A DNA stretch of 64,000 nt from Bacteroides ilei (GTDB lineage Bacteria; Bacteroidota; Bacteroidia; Bacteroidales; Bacteroidaceae): positions 1-64,000 of the forward strand of contig NZ_LT635803.1 in assembly GCF_900128495.1 (NCBI RefSeq). The letters are read 5' to 3'. The stretch's first letter is position 1, and each line of letters starts with the position of its first letter. The notes below the pieces were generated by a model. It did no database searches. It saw nothing but the letters and a program-made list of their open reading frames with translations, and had not been told where the DNA came from. Positions 28,129-36,524 of the stretch are shown piece by piece. Both the position numbers and the translations under genes were made by a program.

Positions 28129-29019
28129 TCATCGTTTTGTCACGGTAATCATGAATGTTACGGCTATTATTGCAATGGAAATACCTGCTATGATGTTTGT
28201 TGTGAGCGGTTCTCCGAACACGAGTGTACCGACAAGGATTGCTGTTATCGGTTCGAATACACCGAGAACCGACGCTTTGGTTGCTCCGATATTCCGGGAT
28301 GCGATGGCTAGGGTAGCAGTTGAAACGATGGTTGGCAACAAGGCCAGACCTACCAGGTTGATCCAGTTGGCAGGTTTTGAAATACAGGAGGTTATAGCTA
28401 CGTCGGAAAAAATAGCTGATCCTAAAAATATGACTGATCCGACCACAAGGGTATAGCATGTCAGTAATGAATTGGATATGCTGGCAATTGTTTTACTGCG
28501 GTTAATGATGACAATGAAGAGGGCGTAAACCAATGCCGAACCTAATGACAGCATTACGCCTATCGGATCGATAGTCTGTGTTCCGTCATTTTGTGTCATG
28601 ATCAGCACTCCTCCAAATGTTGCAGCGATGGCGAGCCATACCGGCCATGATGGAACAACCTTCAAGAATACCATTATGATGGCCACAAGGACAGGATATA
28701 GGAATACAAGGGTCGTTGCAAGTCCGGAGGCAATATAATTATATGCTTCAAAAAGAAACAGACTGCTTGCTGTATAAAGTAATCCGAGGACAAGCAGCAC
28801 GCCTGCCTGTTTCCATGAAATCCTGAAACTTTGTTTGCGGAGTATCAGAAACAATCCCAATATCAGAACTGCAAAAAAGTAGCGGAAGAAAAGTATGGAT
28901 TCAATTGCGGCGCCGTTTTTCATTAACGGTACAGCAAATAAAGGATTCAGACCGTAGGTTATGCCGGTGATAATTCCGGCCGGATAACCGATAATAGCAT
29001 TCTTACTAAGTTTTTTCAT
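28129..29019 (-). CDS. DMT-family transporter (EamA)
   Basis: A 296-residue inner-membrane protein with ten helices in two EamA repeats. Repeat one carries KNGAAIESILFFRYFFAVLIL and ASGLATTLVFLYPVLVAIIMVF; repeat two ends with NIGATKASVLGVFEPITAILVGTLVFGEPL. It probably exports amino acids or other metabolites; the substrate is not predictable. It is a single gene read toward the hypothetical protein at 27349. Confidence 0.88.
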   Translation of the reverse strand: MKKLSKNAIIGYPAGIITGITYGLNPLFAVPLMKNGAAIESILFFRYFFAVLILGLFLILRKQSFRISWKQAGVLLVLGLLYTASSLFLFEAYNYIASGLATTLVFLYPVLVAIIMVFLKVVPSWPVWLAIAATFGGVLIMTQNDGTQTIDPIGVMLSLGSALVYALFIVIINRSKTIASISNSLLTCYTLVVGSVIFLGSAIFSDVAITSCISKPANWINLVGLALLPTIVSTATLAIASRNIGATKASVLGVFEPITAILVGTLVFGEPLTTNIIAGISIAIIAVTFMITVTKR

Positions 29020-29163
29020 ATTTATTGTATAGGTTTACGGGGCACAAAATTAATCATTATCTGTCAATGATGGTCTTTCTTCCGGTAGATTCATCGGTTA
29101 AGCCACAGAAGTCTATACAGGAATTAAAAAAATATCCAACTGGTCTCAATTTCTTTGATGCAA

Positions 29164-29201
29164 TTTACCCAAGAATACGTCAATACGTAAACTTGGGTAA
29201 A
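29164..29201 (-). terminator. Hairpin downstream of the DXS-like gene
   Basis: The arms TTTACCCAAG (29164-29173) and CTTGGGTAAA (29192-29201) form a 10-bp stem about 40 bases past the synthase stop. The rest of the gap to the DMT gene start (29020-29242) shows nothing else. Confidence 0.55.
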
Positions 29202-29242
29202 ATTTGTGATTCTCAAGAATCTATAACGTTAAAAATATGGGG

Positions 29243-31003
29243 TCAGGCAAGCTGTTGCAGAATATCGTCTGCTATCTGTGAAGCTGTCAGATGGTTTTGT
29301 TTCAGGAATGTCTGTACGTCAAATCGGTCGACAAATTCTTTTCGGGCACCGAAATTGAGCACCTTCATCGGACTGCATCCGAAATAGCGGGCAATCTTTT
29401 CTCCGAACCCACCGTCAAGTACACCGTCTTCCAGAGTGACAACCAGTTCATGTCCGGCCTTCAGTTCTTCCATGAGGGTTTCATCAACACCTGTAATGTA
29501 GCGTGGGTTAATGAGGGTTACTTCCATGTCGTGTTGTTTCTTGAGTAAGGCTGCCGTTTCTTCGGCCAGTCCAAAGAAAGAACCTACTCCCAGAATGGCA
29601 ACCCGACTTCCTTTCCTTATTGTCTGGTAGCGGTTTAATACGCTGTAATCCGTGTCGACGGGACGATGTCCGTAAGCCAATGGTATAGCTGGTACACGGA
29701 TGGCCACCGGATATTCATTCTGCCGGATGCTCCATTCCAGCATAGCTATATACTCTTCCCGGCAGGTAGGAGCCAGGTAAACCAGGTTAGGAATATTACT
29801 AAGGAGTGGAATGTCAAAAAAGCAAAGGTGAGTCACGTCGTTCATGGCCGAAAGTGACCCCCAGAATACCAGCAGTACTGCCGGATTGCGGTTGATACAC
29901 AAATCCTGCGAAAGCTGGTCGTATGCACGTTGGATAAATGTACTGTAGACTCCAAAAACCGGTTTCCCTCCATTTTTAGCTATACCGGAAGCTAAAGCTA
30001 CGGCATGTTCTTCGGCTATACCTACATCTATAAATTGCTTGCCGGCTGCTTTCCGTCGGTCGGGGGTAAATCCCATTACGGCAGGTGTACCGGCTGAAAT
30101 GGCCACAATACGACGGTCCTTCTGCATGTGTTGCAGCAGATAGTCTGCAGTCAGGTCGGCATAATCTTGAGGCTCTTCGCTCACTTGTTTGATGACGCCT
30201 GTCTCTGGATTGAAAGGCATGGTCCAATGATAAGTTTCCTTATCTTCTTCTGCCGGTTTATATCCTTTCCCTTTCAGCGTGTTGATATGCACCACAATCG
30301 GATGGTCTATATCCTTGACTTGTGAAAAGGCTTTGATTAGTGCTTCTATGTCATTTCCCTCATTTACATAGAGGTAGTCCAGTCCCATGGCCTGGAAAAG
30401 ATTGCAAGGGCATAGGCCGTTACTTTCACGTAATTCCTGCAAATTACGGTACAGTCCTCCGTGGTTTTCGGCTATGGACATCTGATTGTCGTTGACAATA
30501 ATAATGAAGTTTGTACCTAATTCAGCTGCATAGTCCAATCCTTCCAGGGCTTCGCCTCCACTGAGCGATCCGTCTCCGATAACGGCAATTACGTTACCAG
30601 TTTTTCCGGTCAGATCTCTTCCTTTCGCCAGTCCTCCAGCCAGACTGACAGAAGTGGATGTATGGCCGATAACAAAATGGTCATGCTCACTTTCTGTCGG
30701 CTCGGAATAGCCCGAAACTTCGTCGTATTGTTCCGGATGAAGAAAAGCATTCTTCCGTCCTGTCAGCATCTTGTGGGTATAACTTTGGTGGGATACGTCG
30801 AATACAATCTTGTCTTCCGGAGAATGAAACACGTAGTGCAAGGCAATGGTAGCTTCTACCATTCCGAAGTTAGGACCGAAATGTCCTCCGTGAGCACTTA
30901 ATTTCTGAAGCAGTATCTGGCGTATTTCGTTACTTAATTCATTCATTTCTGCTACCGATAATTTTTTGATGTCGGCCGGTGAATCAATCTGTTCTAGATA
31001 CAT
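29243..31003 (-). CDS. 1-deoxy-D-xylulose-5-phosphate synthase-like, short form
   Basis: A 586-residue thiamine-diphosphate enzyme. Key parts: the N-terminal HGGHFGPNFGMVEATIALHY, SHQSYTHKMLTGR, GHTSTSVSLAGGLAKGRD, the ThDP motif GDGSLSGGEALEGLDYA followed by IVNDNQMSI, and a transketolase-like C-terminal part with FIDVGIAEEHAVALASG. This text fits DXS, the first step of the non-mevalonate isoprenoid pathway. True DXS proteins are normally 615-640 residues; this one lacks some interdomain loops. Many Bacteroidota have two such genes, and this is probably the shorter paralogue, so its exact reaction is less sure than its family. Confidence 0.82.
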   Translation of the reverse strand: MYLEQIDSPADIKKLSVAEMNELSNEIRQILLQKLSAHGGHFGPNFGMVEATIALHYVFHSPEDKIVFDVSHQSYTHKMLTGRKNAFLHPEQYDEVSGYSEPTESEHDHFVIGHTSTSVSLAGGLAKGRDLTGKTGNVIAVIGDGSLSGGEALEGLDYAAELGTNFIIIVNDNQMSIAENHGGLYRNLQELRESNGLCPCNLFQAMGLDYLYVNEGNDIEALIKAFSQVKDIDHPIVVHINTLKGKGYKPAEEDKETYHWTMPFNPETGVIKQVSEEPQDYADLTADYLLQHMQKDRRIVAISAGTPAVMGFTPDRRKAAGKQFIDVGIAEEHAVALASGIAKNGGKPVFGVYSTFIQRAYDQLSQDLCINRNPAVLLVFWGSLSAMNDVTHLCFFDIPLLSNIPNLVYLAPTCREEYIAMLEWSIRQNEYPVAIRVPAIPLAYGHRPVDTDYSVLNRYQTIRKGSRVAILGVGSFFGLAEETAALLKKQHDMEVTLINPRYITGVDETLMEELKAGHELVVTLEDGVLDGGFGEKIARYFGCSPMKVLNFGARKEFVDRFDVQTFLKQNHLTASQIADDILQQLA

Positions 31004-31044
31004 AAAAATGATATTTTGACGAGTTAGTTAGAAAATTGTTTCTG

Positions 31045-31052
31045 CAAAAGTA
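31045..31052 (-). promoter_or_regulatory. -7 box for the DXS-like gene
   Basis: Read on the minus strand as TACTTTTG, matching TAnnTTTG, 42 bases before the start codon. The 18-bp tandem repeats lie just upstream of it. Confidence 0.5.
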
Positions 31053-31089
31053 GCATTAATCCTGATGAGCGTATGTAGACAAATTATGT

Positions 31090-31125
31090 TTTTTTGTACC
31101 CGGATTATTTTTTGTACCCGGATTA
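31090..31125. repeat. Perfect tandem 18-bp direct repeat (possible operator)
   Basis: TTTTTTGTACCCGGATTA occurs twice back to back (31090-31107 and 31108-31125). It lies in the 423-base gap between the divergent DXS-like and MATE genes, about 40-75 bases upstream of the DXS-like -7 box. A repeat period of 18 bp puts the two copies at nearly the same face of the helix (about 1.7 turns). Otherwise the gap is AT-rich. Confidence 0.85.
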
Positions 31126-31262
31126 CATGATAGTAGTAATCTTAGTGAGGTCATAACTTTGATTTATTTCTGATGGTATAATTTATGTTATTTTTTCTGG
31201 ATTCATGTAATTGAGGTTATAATATCTGTAATTTATTTACATTTTATTTTCAGACATATATT

Positions 31263-31270
31263 TAACTTTG
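31263..31270 (+). promoter_or_regulatory. -7 box (TAACTTTG) for the MATE gene
   Basis: Matches TAnnTTTG and would give a leader of about 150 bases before the ATG at 31427. No clear -33 element. Confidence 0.45.
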
Positions 31271-31426
31271 TATCGTTTCAGTTTGGATTTTTAAAGAATT
31301 GAATAAGCTTATTGAATTAAGTATGGAAGTTATCATGATAGAAAAATATGTAAATGGATAAACTATGTTGAAAAATATTTTAGTTAGTACCCATTATAGC
31401 GTTGAACCCGTCAAAGAAGGGAATGG

Positions 31427-32848
31427 ATGATGGCGCGGGCTGATAAGACAAACGCCCTGCTTGTGTCAATCCGTAACGGTAAACCTATGACATTGGGACA
31501 ACAGTTGCATTTAGCCGTACAACTTAGTGTGCCCGCTATCATTGCACAACTGTCTTCCATTATCATGCAGTATATCGATGCGGCTATGGTAGGGCATCTT
31601 GGAGCTGAAGCATCGGCTTCAATCGGGCTGGTATCAACGACCACATGGCTTTTCTGGGGGTTATGTGTAGCGGCTGCTACAGGATTTTCTGTGCAGGTGG
31701 CACATAAAATCGGTGAAGGTGATATGCCAGGTGCGCGTCTTGTGTTGCGACAGTCGATTACGGCTACACTTGTTTTCAGTCTGTTACTGGCTGTGTCGGG
31801 TACGGCAATCAGTGGTATGCTTCCTGATTGGTTAGGAGGTGATGTATCTATCCGTCGTGATGCATCGCTTTATTTTTTCATTTTTTCTCTTTTCCTGCCA
31901 GCCTTACAGATGAATTTCCTTGCGGGCGGTATGTTGCGGTGTAGCGGTAATATGCATGTACCGAGTCTGTTGGGGGTAACAATGTGCATTTTGGATGTTG
32001 TATTCAATTTTTTTCTGATTTTCCCTTCACGTGAATGGAGTGTGGCGGGATTTTCTTTTGTGATGCCTGGTGCCGGATTGGGGGTGAGTGGTGCGGCATT
32101 AGGTACGGTGGCTGCTGAAACGGTTGTGGCCGGAATATTGTTATGGTATCTTTGGACCCGTTCCGATGAATTGAAGCTAACAGGAGAACAAGGGAATTTC
32201 CGGCCTAAAGCAACAATCTTGAAAAAGGCAATCCGTATTGGTCTTCCGATGGGTATAGAACATATTGTTATCTGTGGGGCGCAAATCATGACAACGGTAA
32301 TTGTGGCACCGCTGGGGGTTTTTGCTATTGCTGCTAATTCATTTGCTATTACGGCAGAAAGTCTTTGCTATATGCCCGGTTATGGGATTGCTGATGCTGC
32401 TACTACACTGGTCGGACAGAGTATCGGCGCCGGACGTTGGAGGTTGACTCGCAGTTTTGCTAATATCACTGTCTTGATGGGGATGGTTATTATGGGGTTG
32501 ATGGGGGTATTAATGTATTTGTTTGCGCCTCAGATAATTGGTCTGATGACTCCTGTTGAAAATATACGGGAATTAGGTGTGACGGTCTTGCGTATAGAGG
32601 CATTTGCCGAGCCGATGTTTGCTGCCTCGATTGTTGCTTACGGAGTGTTTGTAGGAGCGGCCGATACGCTTGTTCCGTGTCTGATGAATTTTTTCAGCAT
32701 ATGGGCGGTACGTCTGTCATTGGCAGCCTTACTTGCCCCGTCGTTGGGACTGAAAGGTGTATGGATTGCCATGTGTATCGAATTATGTTTCCGAGGTGTG
32801 ATTTTCCTTATCCGTCTGAAGCGGGAACGTTGGCTGAAGAGAAATTGA
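31427..32848 (+). CDS. MATE-family multidrug efflux transporter
   Basis: A 473-residue inner-membrane protein with twelve predicted helices in two MATE repeats. Family text: LAVQLSVPAIIAQLSSIIMQYIDAAMVGHLG at the start and IRIGLPMGIEHIVICGAQIM in the second half, plus PGYGIADAATTLVGQSIGAG. It exports cationic drugs or metabolites with Na+ or H+. ATG codons at 31427 and 31430 adjoin; either may start. It stands alone on the plus strand, divergent from the DXS-like gene. Confidence 0.9.
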   Translation: MMARADKTNALLVSIRNGKPMTLGQQLHLAVQLSVPAIIAQLSSIIMQYIDAAMVGHLGAEASASIGLVSTTTWLFWGLCVAAATGFSVQVAHKIGEGDMPGARLVLRQSITATLVFSLLLAVSGTAISGMLPDWLGGDVSIRRDASLYFFIFSLFLPALQMNFLAGGMLRCSGNMHVPSLLGVTMCILDVVFNFFLIFPSREWSVAGFSFVMPGAGLGVSGAALGTVAAETVVAGILLWYLWTRSDELKLTGEQGNFRPKATILKKAIRIGLPMGIEHIVICGAQIMTTVIVAPLGVFAIAANSFAITAESLCYMPGYGIADAATTLVGQSIGAGRWRLTRSFANITVLMGMVIMGLMGVLMYLFAPQIIGLMTPVENIRELGVTVLRIEAFAEPMFAASIVAYGVFVGAADTLVPCLMNFFSIWAVRLSLAALLAPSLGLKGVWIAMCIELCFRGVIFLIRLKRERWLKRN

Positions 32849-32914
32849 GGTTGTGTCTGTAATTGTGGTTATATAATCCGTAATTTATCTACTGCATGAT
32901 TTGTTGTTTAAGTT

Positions 32915-32922
32915 TAATTTTG
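32915..32922 (+). promoter_or_regulatory. -7 box (TAATTTTG) for the cyclophilin-like lipoprotein gene
   Basis: Fits TAnnTTTG and lies 33 bases before the start codon at 32955. The expected -33 box is not clear. Confidence 0.5.
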
Positions 32923-32954
32923 CAATAGTTAGATATCCTTTAAGGAAATAATAT

Positions 32955-33500
32955 ATGAATAAATGTATTTTTGTCATTGCCCTGCTGTTTATGATAGCCT
33001 TATCCGTATTGACTGCATGCGGTACAGACGACGAACTTATGACGGAGACTTCCGTTATGCCTGTTCCGGATTCTGAAGAACCGGAAAACAGTGGCAATAT
33101 CGGGGATGAAAGTGGAAATAATAATGGAGAGGAAAATAAAGTGAACAGGAATATTATAATTCGTGTGAGTGGTCATCATTTTGCTGCAACACTTGAGGAC
33201 AATGCTACGGCACGTGCCTTTTCTGCTTTGCTTCCAATGACGGTAACGATGAATGAGATGAACGGTAACGAAAAATATTGTTATTTGTCGGATAACATGC
33301 CTACAGACAGTTATCGTCCCGGTACAATTCAGAGTGGAGATTTGATGTTGTATGGCTCTGATTGCGTTGTTCTTTTCTATGAAACCTTCTCATCATTTTA
33401 CAGCTATACACGTATCGGACGATTAGACAATCCGTCGGGGTTAGCTGCGGCTCTTGGAGGGGGTAATGTGGTTGTAACTTTTGAAATGAATAATGATTGA
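32955..33500 (+). CDS. Cyclophilin-like-fold lipoprotein
   Basis: A 181-residue exported protein: lipoprotein signal ending LTACGTDD (Cys at about 22), an acidic Asn/Gly/Glu linker (about 30-62), then a small beta-barrel with the sequence pattern of the cyclophilin-like domain (VSGHHFAATLEDNATARAFSALLPMTVTMNEMNGNEKY, GDLMLYGSDCVVLFYETF). These domains are not proven isomerases. It is 19 bases before the DUF3737 gene and probably heads the three-gene unit. Confidence 0.82.
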   Translation: MNKCIFVIALLFMIALSVLTACGTDDELMTETSVMPVPDSEEPENSGNIGDESGNNNGEENKVNRNIIIRVSGHHFAATLEDNATARAFSALLPMTVTMNEMNGNEKYCYLSDNMPTDSYRPGTIQSGDLMLYGSDCVVLFYETFSSFYSYTRIGRLDNPSGLAAALGGGNVVVTFEMNND

Positions 33501-33519
33501 TAACTAAAACAATATTATA

Positions 33520-34386
33520 ATGAAACTTATTAAGAATACTGAATTTGGGGGTGAACGTCCTTTGTTCGAGTCTCATAACCTCCGTCTGGAGAATGTGATT
33601 ATTCGTGCCGGGGAATCTGCCATCAAAGAGTGTAGCAATATTGAGGCATTTCAGTGTCGTTTCGAAGGTAACTATCCTTTCTGGCACGTCCATGGTTTCA
33701 AGATCGATCATTGCTATTTCGATGTTGGAGGTCGGTCTGCTCTGTGGTATTCTGATCATCTGAAAATGACGGATACCATTATCGATGCGCCTAAGATGTT
33801 CCGTGAAATGAACGAAATAGACATAGAGAACGTAACAATGAATGATGCAGACGAGGTTTTCTGGCGCTGCAACGGCATCCGTGTCAAGAATCTTGTCCTA
33901 CACGGAGGCACCTATCCGTTCATGTTCAGTAGTGATATTTATGTGGATGGTCTGGAAAGTGACAGCAAGTATGTGTTCCAATATGTGAAAAACGTAGAGA
34001 TTCATAATGCCAGAATTACCACTAAAGATGCCTTCTGGGAGGTAGAAAACGTAACTGTTTACGACTCGGAGCTTAACGGAGAATATCTCGGTTGGCATTC
34101 GAAAAACCTCCGTCTTGTGAATTGTCATATTACCGGAGAACAGCCTCTCTGCTATGCACATGACCTTGTGCTGGAAAACTGTACGTTCGGGCCGGATTGC
34201 GACCGGGCTTTCGAATACAGCACGTTGCAGGCCGATATCCGTGGAGCTATTACAAATATTAAGAATCCGACATCAGGCAGTATAGTAGCTGATGAGTTCG
34301 GTTCCATAACCATTGATGAGAACATTAAGGCTCCAGCCGATTGTAAGATAAGACTTAGAGATGGACGCACTTGTTTTACCGATTAA
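33520..34386 (+). CDS. DUF3737 family protein (parallel beta-helix)
   Basis: A 288-residue cytoplasmic protein with many short beta-strand repeats of the pentapeptide/right-handed beta-helix sort (CRFEGNYPFWHVHGFKIDHCYF, GGTYPFMFSSDIYVDGL). This is the pattern of DUF3737, whose activity is unknown. Its stop is 13 bases before the MalY-type gene; DUF3737 and cystathionine beta-lyase genes often adjoin, which suggests a shared task. Confidence 0.86.
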   Translation: MKLIKNTEFGGERPLFESHNLRLENVIIRAGESAIKECSNIEAFQCRFEGNYPFWHVHGFKIDHCYFDVGGRSALWYSDHLKMTDTIIDAPKMFREMNEIDIENVTMNDADEVFWRCNGIRVKNLVLHGGTYPFMFSSDIYVDGLESDSKYVFQYVKNVEIHNARITTKDAFWEVENVTVYDSELNGEYLGWHSKNLRLVNCHITGEQPLCYAHDLVLENCTFGPDCDRAFEYSTLQADIRGAITNIKNPTSGSIVADEFGSITIDENIKAPADCKIRLRDGRTCFTD

Positions 34387-34399
34387 AGATAAGCGGACG

Positions 34400-35578
34400 A
34401 TGAAATATGATTTTGATAAGATTATTCCCCGTCGGGGAACCAATTCCTATAAATGGGATAGTATGTCTACGGATAAGGACATCCTTCCTCTTTGGGTAGC
34501 CGATATGGATTTCCGTACGGCACCAGCCATTATTGAAGTATTGGACAAGCGGGTCAAACATGGTATTTTCGGCTATGTACATGTTCCAGATGAATACTAT
34601 GAGGCTGTAATCCGATGGTTTGAACGGCGTCATAACTGGTCTGTCAAGAAAGACTGGTTTATCTATACTTCTGGGGTTGTACCGGCTCTTTCGGCCATTA
34701 TCAAGGCGTTGACAGAACCGGGTGATGGCGTGGTTATACAGACTCCGGTGTACAATTGTTTCTTTTCATCCATACGGAATAATGGATGCCGGGTTGTGAC
34801 TAATCCGCTGAAATACGGGAATAGAACCTATCATATTGATTTTGAAGACTTGGAGCGCAAGACGGCCGATCCGGGTGTCAAACTTCTGTTGCTTTGTAAT
34901 CCCCACAATCCGGCGGGTCGCGTATGGACCCGTGAAGAATTGTGTCGTATAGGGGCAATCTGTGAAAAGAACAATGTGAAGGTTATTGCTGATGAAATCC
35001 ATTGTGAACTGGTCTTTCCGGGGCATGTCTATACTCCATTCGCTTCCATCAGTGAAAACCATTTATGGAATTCTGTGACATGTGTGTCACCGAGCAAGTC
35101 ATTCAATCTTGCTGGATTGCAAATAGCCAATATCATAACTTGTGACCAGGCTGTACGGAATCGGATAGACCGTGCCATCAACATCAATGAAGTATGTGAC
35201 GTCAATCCTTTTGGTGTTGAGGCTACCATTGCCGCCTATAACGAAGGAGAGGACTGGCTAATGCAGTTGCTGGACTATTTGAAGGCAAACTACGATTTTT
35301 TGTGCAATTTCTTTCATGAACACCTGCCGCAAATCCCGGTTATCCAACTGGAAGGGACCTATCTGGTATGGACCGATTGTAGGATATTCTCTCTTTCGTC
35401 CGACATGCTGCAGGCACGCTTGCTTGAAAAAACAGGTTTGTGGTTAAACAGCGGTACGATGTATGGAGTAGAGGGGGAGGGATTTCTGCGTTGGAATATA
35501 GCTTGTCCGCGTACTGTATTGGAAGATGCCTTGGGACGTTTTCTGAAGTTTGCCCGGTCTCTGTCTCGTGGAGAATGA
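34400..35578 (+). CDS. MalY/PatB-type pyridoxal-phosphate C-S lyase or aminotransferase
   Basis: A 393-residue fold-type I PLP enzyme. The opening KYDFDKIIPRRGTNSYKWDS and LPLWVADMDFRTAPAI are the MalY/PatB signature. The PLP lysine is in CVSPSKSFNLAGLQ and the Asp/His region in VIADEIHCELVFPGH; NPHNPAGRVW is also conserved. Likely cleaves cystathionine or a related thioether. The ATG at 34400 is preferred to one at 34361, which would overlap the DUF3737 gene. Confidence 0.9.
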   Translation: MKYDFDKIIPRRGTNSYKWDSMSTDKDILPLWVADMDFRTAPAIIEVLDKRVKHGIFGYVHVPDEYYEAVIRWFERRHNWSVKKDWFIYTSGVVPALSAIIKALTEPGDGVVIQTPVYNCFFSSIRNNGCRVVTNPLKYGNRTYHIDFEDLERKTADPGVKLLLLCNPHNPAGRVWTREELCRIGAICEKNNVKVIADEIHCELVFPGHVYTPFASISENHLWNSVTCVSPSKSFNLAGLQIANIITCDQAVRNRIDRAININEVCDVNPFGVEATIAAYNEGEDWLMQLLDYLKANYDFLCNFFHEHLPQIPVIQLEGTYLVWTDCRIFSLSSDMLQARLLEKTGLWLNSGTMYGVEGEGFLRWNIACPRTVLEDALGRFLKFARSLSRGE

Positions 35579-35623
35579 TGAGAGTAAATTATACTTTTTT
35601 AAATATTAAAATATGATAATTTA

Positions 35624-35658
35624 TTTGATTCATTAGAGCCTATTCGTATTTTTGCGAA
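35624..35658 (+). promoter_or_regulatory. arsR promoter with overlapping palindromic operator
   Basis: TTTG (35624-35627), a 19-base spacer, then TATTTTTG (35647-35654): an exact Bacteroidota promoter. The -7 box sits inside the palindrome TTCGTATTTTTGCGAA (35643-35658), a likely ArsR operator. A matching copy lies after arsR at 36030. Confidence 0.75.
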
Positions 35659-35675
35659 CATAATTTGAATGAGAG

Positions 35676-36008
35676 ATGGAAACAGTTAAAAAGAAATATT
35701 CGGAAGAGCAGGAGAAGATAGCCCGCTTTGCAAAAGCGATGGGGCATCCGGCGCGTATAGCCATACTTCAGTTTCTGGTTTCACAGGAAAGTTGTTTTTT
35801 CGGTGATATTCATGAGGAACTGCCCATAGCAAAAGCTACAGTGTCACAACATCTGAAAGAATTGAAAGAGGCCGGACTTATTCAAGGAGAGATTGAGGCC
35901 CCGAAAGTAAAATATTGTATAAACAAGGAAAACTGGGAGATAGCAAAGAAAATGTTTGCAGATTTTTTTGGACAACCTATATGTAAAAAAGAGAGCTGCT
36001 GTAAGTAG
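35676..36008 (+). CDS. arsR: ArsR/SmtB-family repressor
   Basis: A 110-residue winged-helix repressor. Helix-turn-helix text: [31 protein letters not shown]. Cys-rich tail ([11 protein letters not shown]) could bind As(III), as in some ArsR proteins with C-terminal thiols; an SQESCFFGD Cys lies before the DNA-binding helix. It likely represses its own gene and the thioredoxin-permease-reductase unit, since both carry the same palindrome over the -7 box. Confidence 0.88.
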   Translation: METVKKKYSEEQEKIARFAKAMGHPARIAILQFLVSQESCFFGDIHEELPIAKATVSQHLKELKEAGLIQGEIEAPKVKYCINKENWEIAKKMFADFFGQPICKKESCCK

Positions 36009-36029
36009 GCTCTTTTTATCGATATTATG

Positions 36030-36045
36030 TTCGTAATTTTGCGAA
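36030..36045 (+). promoter_or_regulatory. Second ArsR-type operator overlapping a -7 box
   Basis: TTCGTAATTTTGCGAA, 15 of 16 bases identical to the site upstream of arsR, with TAATTTTG (36034-36041) in the centre. It would control the downstream thioredoxin-like, permease and phosphatase genes. The remaining gap to 36193 shows nothing else. Confidence 0.7.
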
Positions 36046-36192
36046 TTACTAATAATAAAAAGATAAGATAAAAAATTTTATTCTTGATTGCTATATGTTT
36101 CGTTTGTATTTCATTCAACATGATTGTCAAGAATGAAACTTCATAATTATTGATGTAAAATAAAATTAATAATAAACAAAAATTTTACTGAT

Positions 36193-36429
36193 ATGGAAAT
36201 TAAAGTATTGGGCCCTGGTTGTGCCAGATGTAAGTCAACTTATAACGTAATTGAAAAAGTACTGAAAGAAAACGGTATTGAAGCCAAACTGACCAAAGTA
36301 GACGATATCATAGAGATGATGAATTATAACATCATGACTACACCGGCCGTTGTCATTGATGGAGTGGTGAAAATGAAAGGACAGGTCCCGACGGAAAGTG
36401 ATGTAAAGAGATTTTTAGGAATCGGATAA
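36193..36429 (+). CDS. Small thioredoxin-like redox-active disulfide protein
   Basis: A 78-residue thioredoxin fold with CxxC in VLGPGCARCKSTYNVIEKVL and the cis-proline MTTPAVVIDGVVKMKG. This is the redox-active disulfide protein 2 / thioredoxin_3 type found next to arsenic permeases in many genomes. Probably hands electrons or metal thiolates within the arsenic-type operon. Confidence 0.88.
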   Translation: MEIKVLGPGCARCKSTYNVIEKVLKENGIEAKLTKVDDIIEMMNYNIMTTPAVVIDGVVKMKGQVPTESDVKRFLGIG

Positions 36430-36524
36430 ATAAGACAGGTTAATATAAGTGGTAGAGATAATCTTTATTGGATCTGCCGCTTTTTTATATGAAAGTTGTT
36501 TGTGTTTATACGAATTGAAATGAT

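Noticed and set aside
34361..34399. Earlier start for the MalY-type enzyme
   Set aside because: It would overlap the DUF3737 gene and add residues absent from the family.
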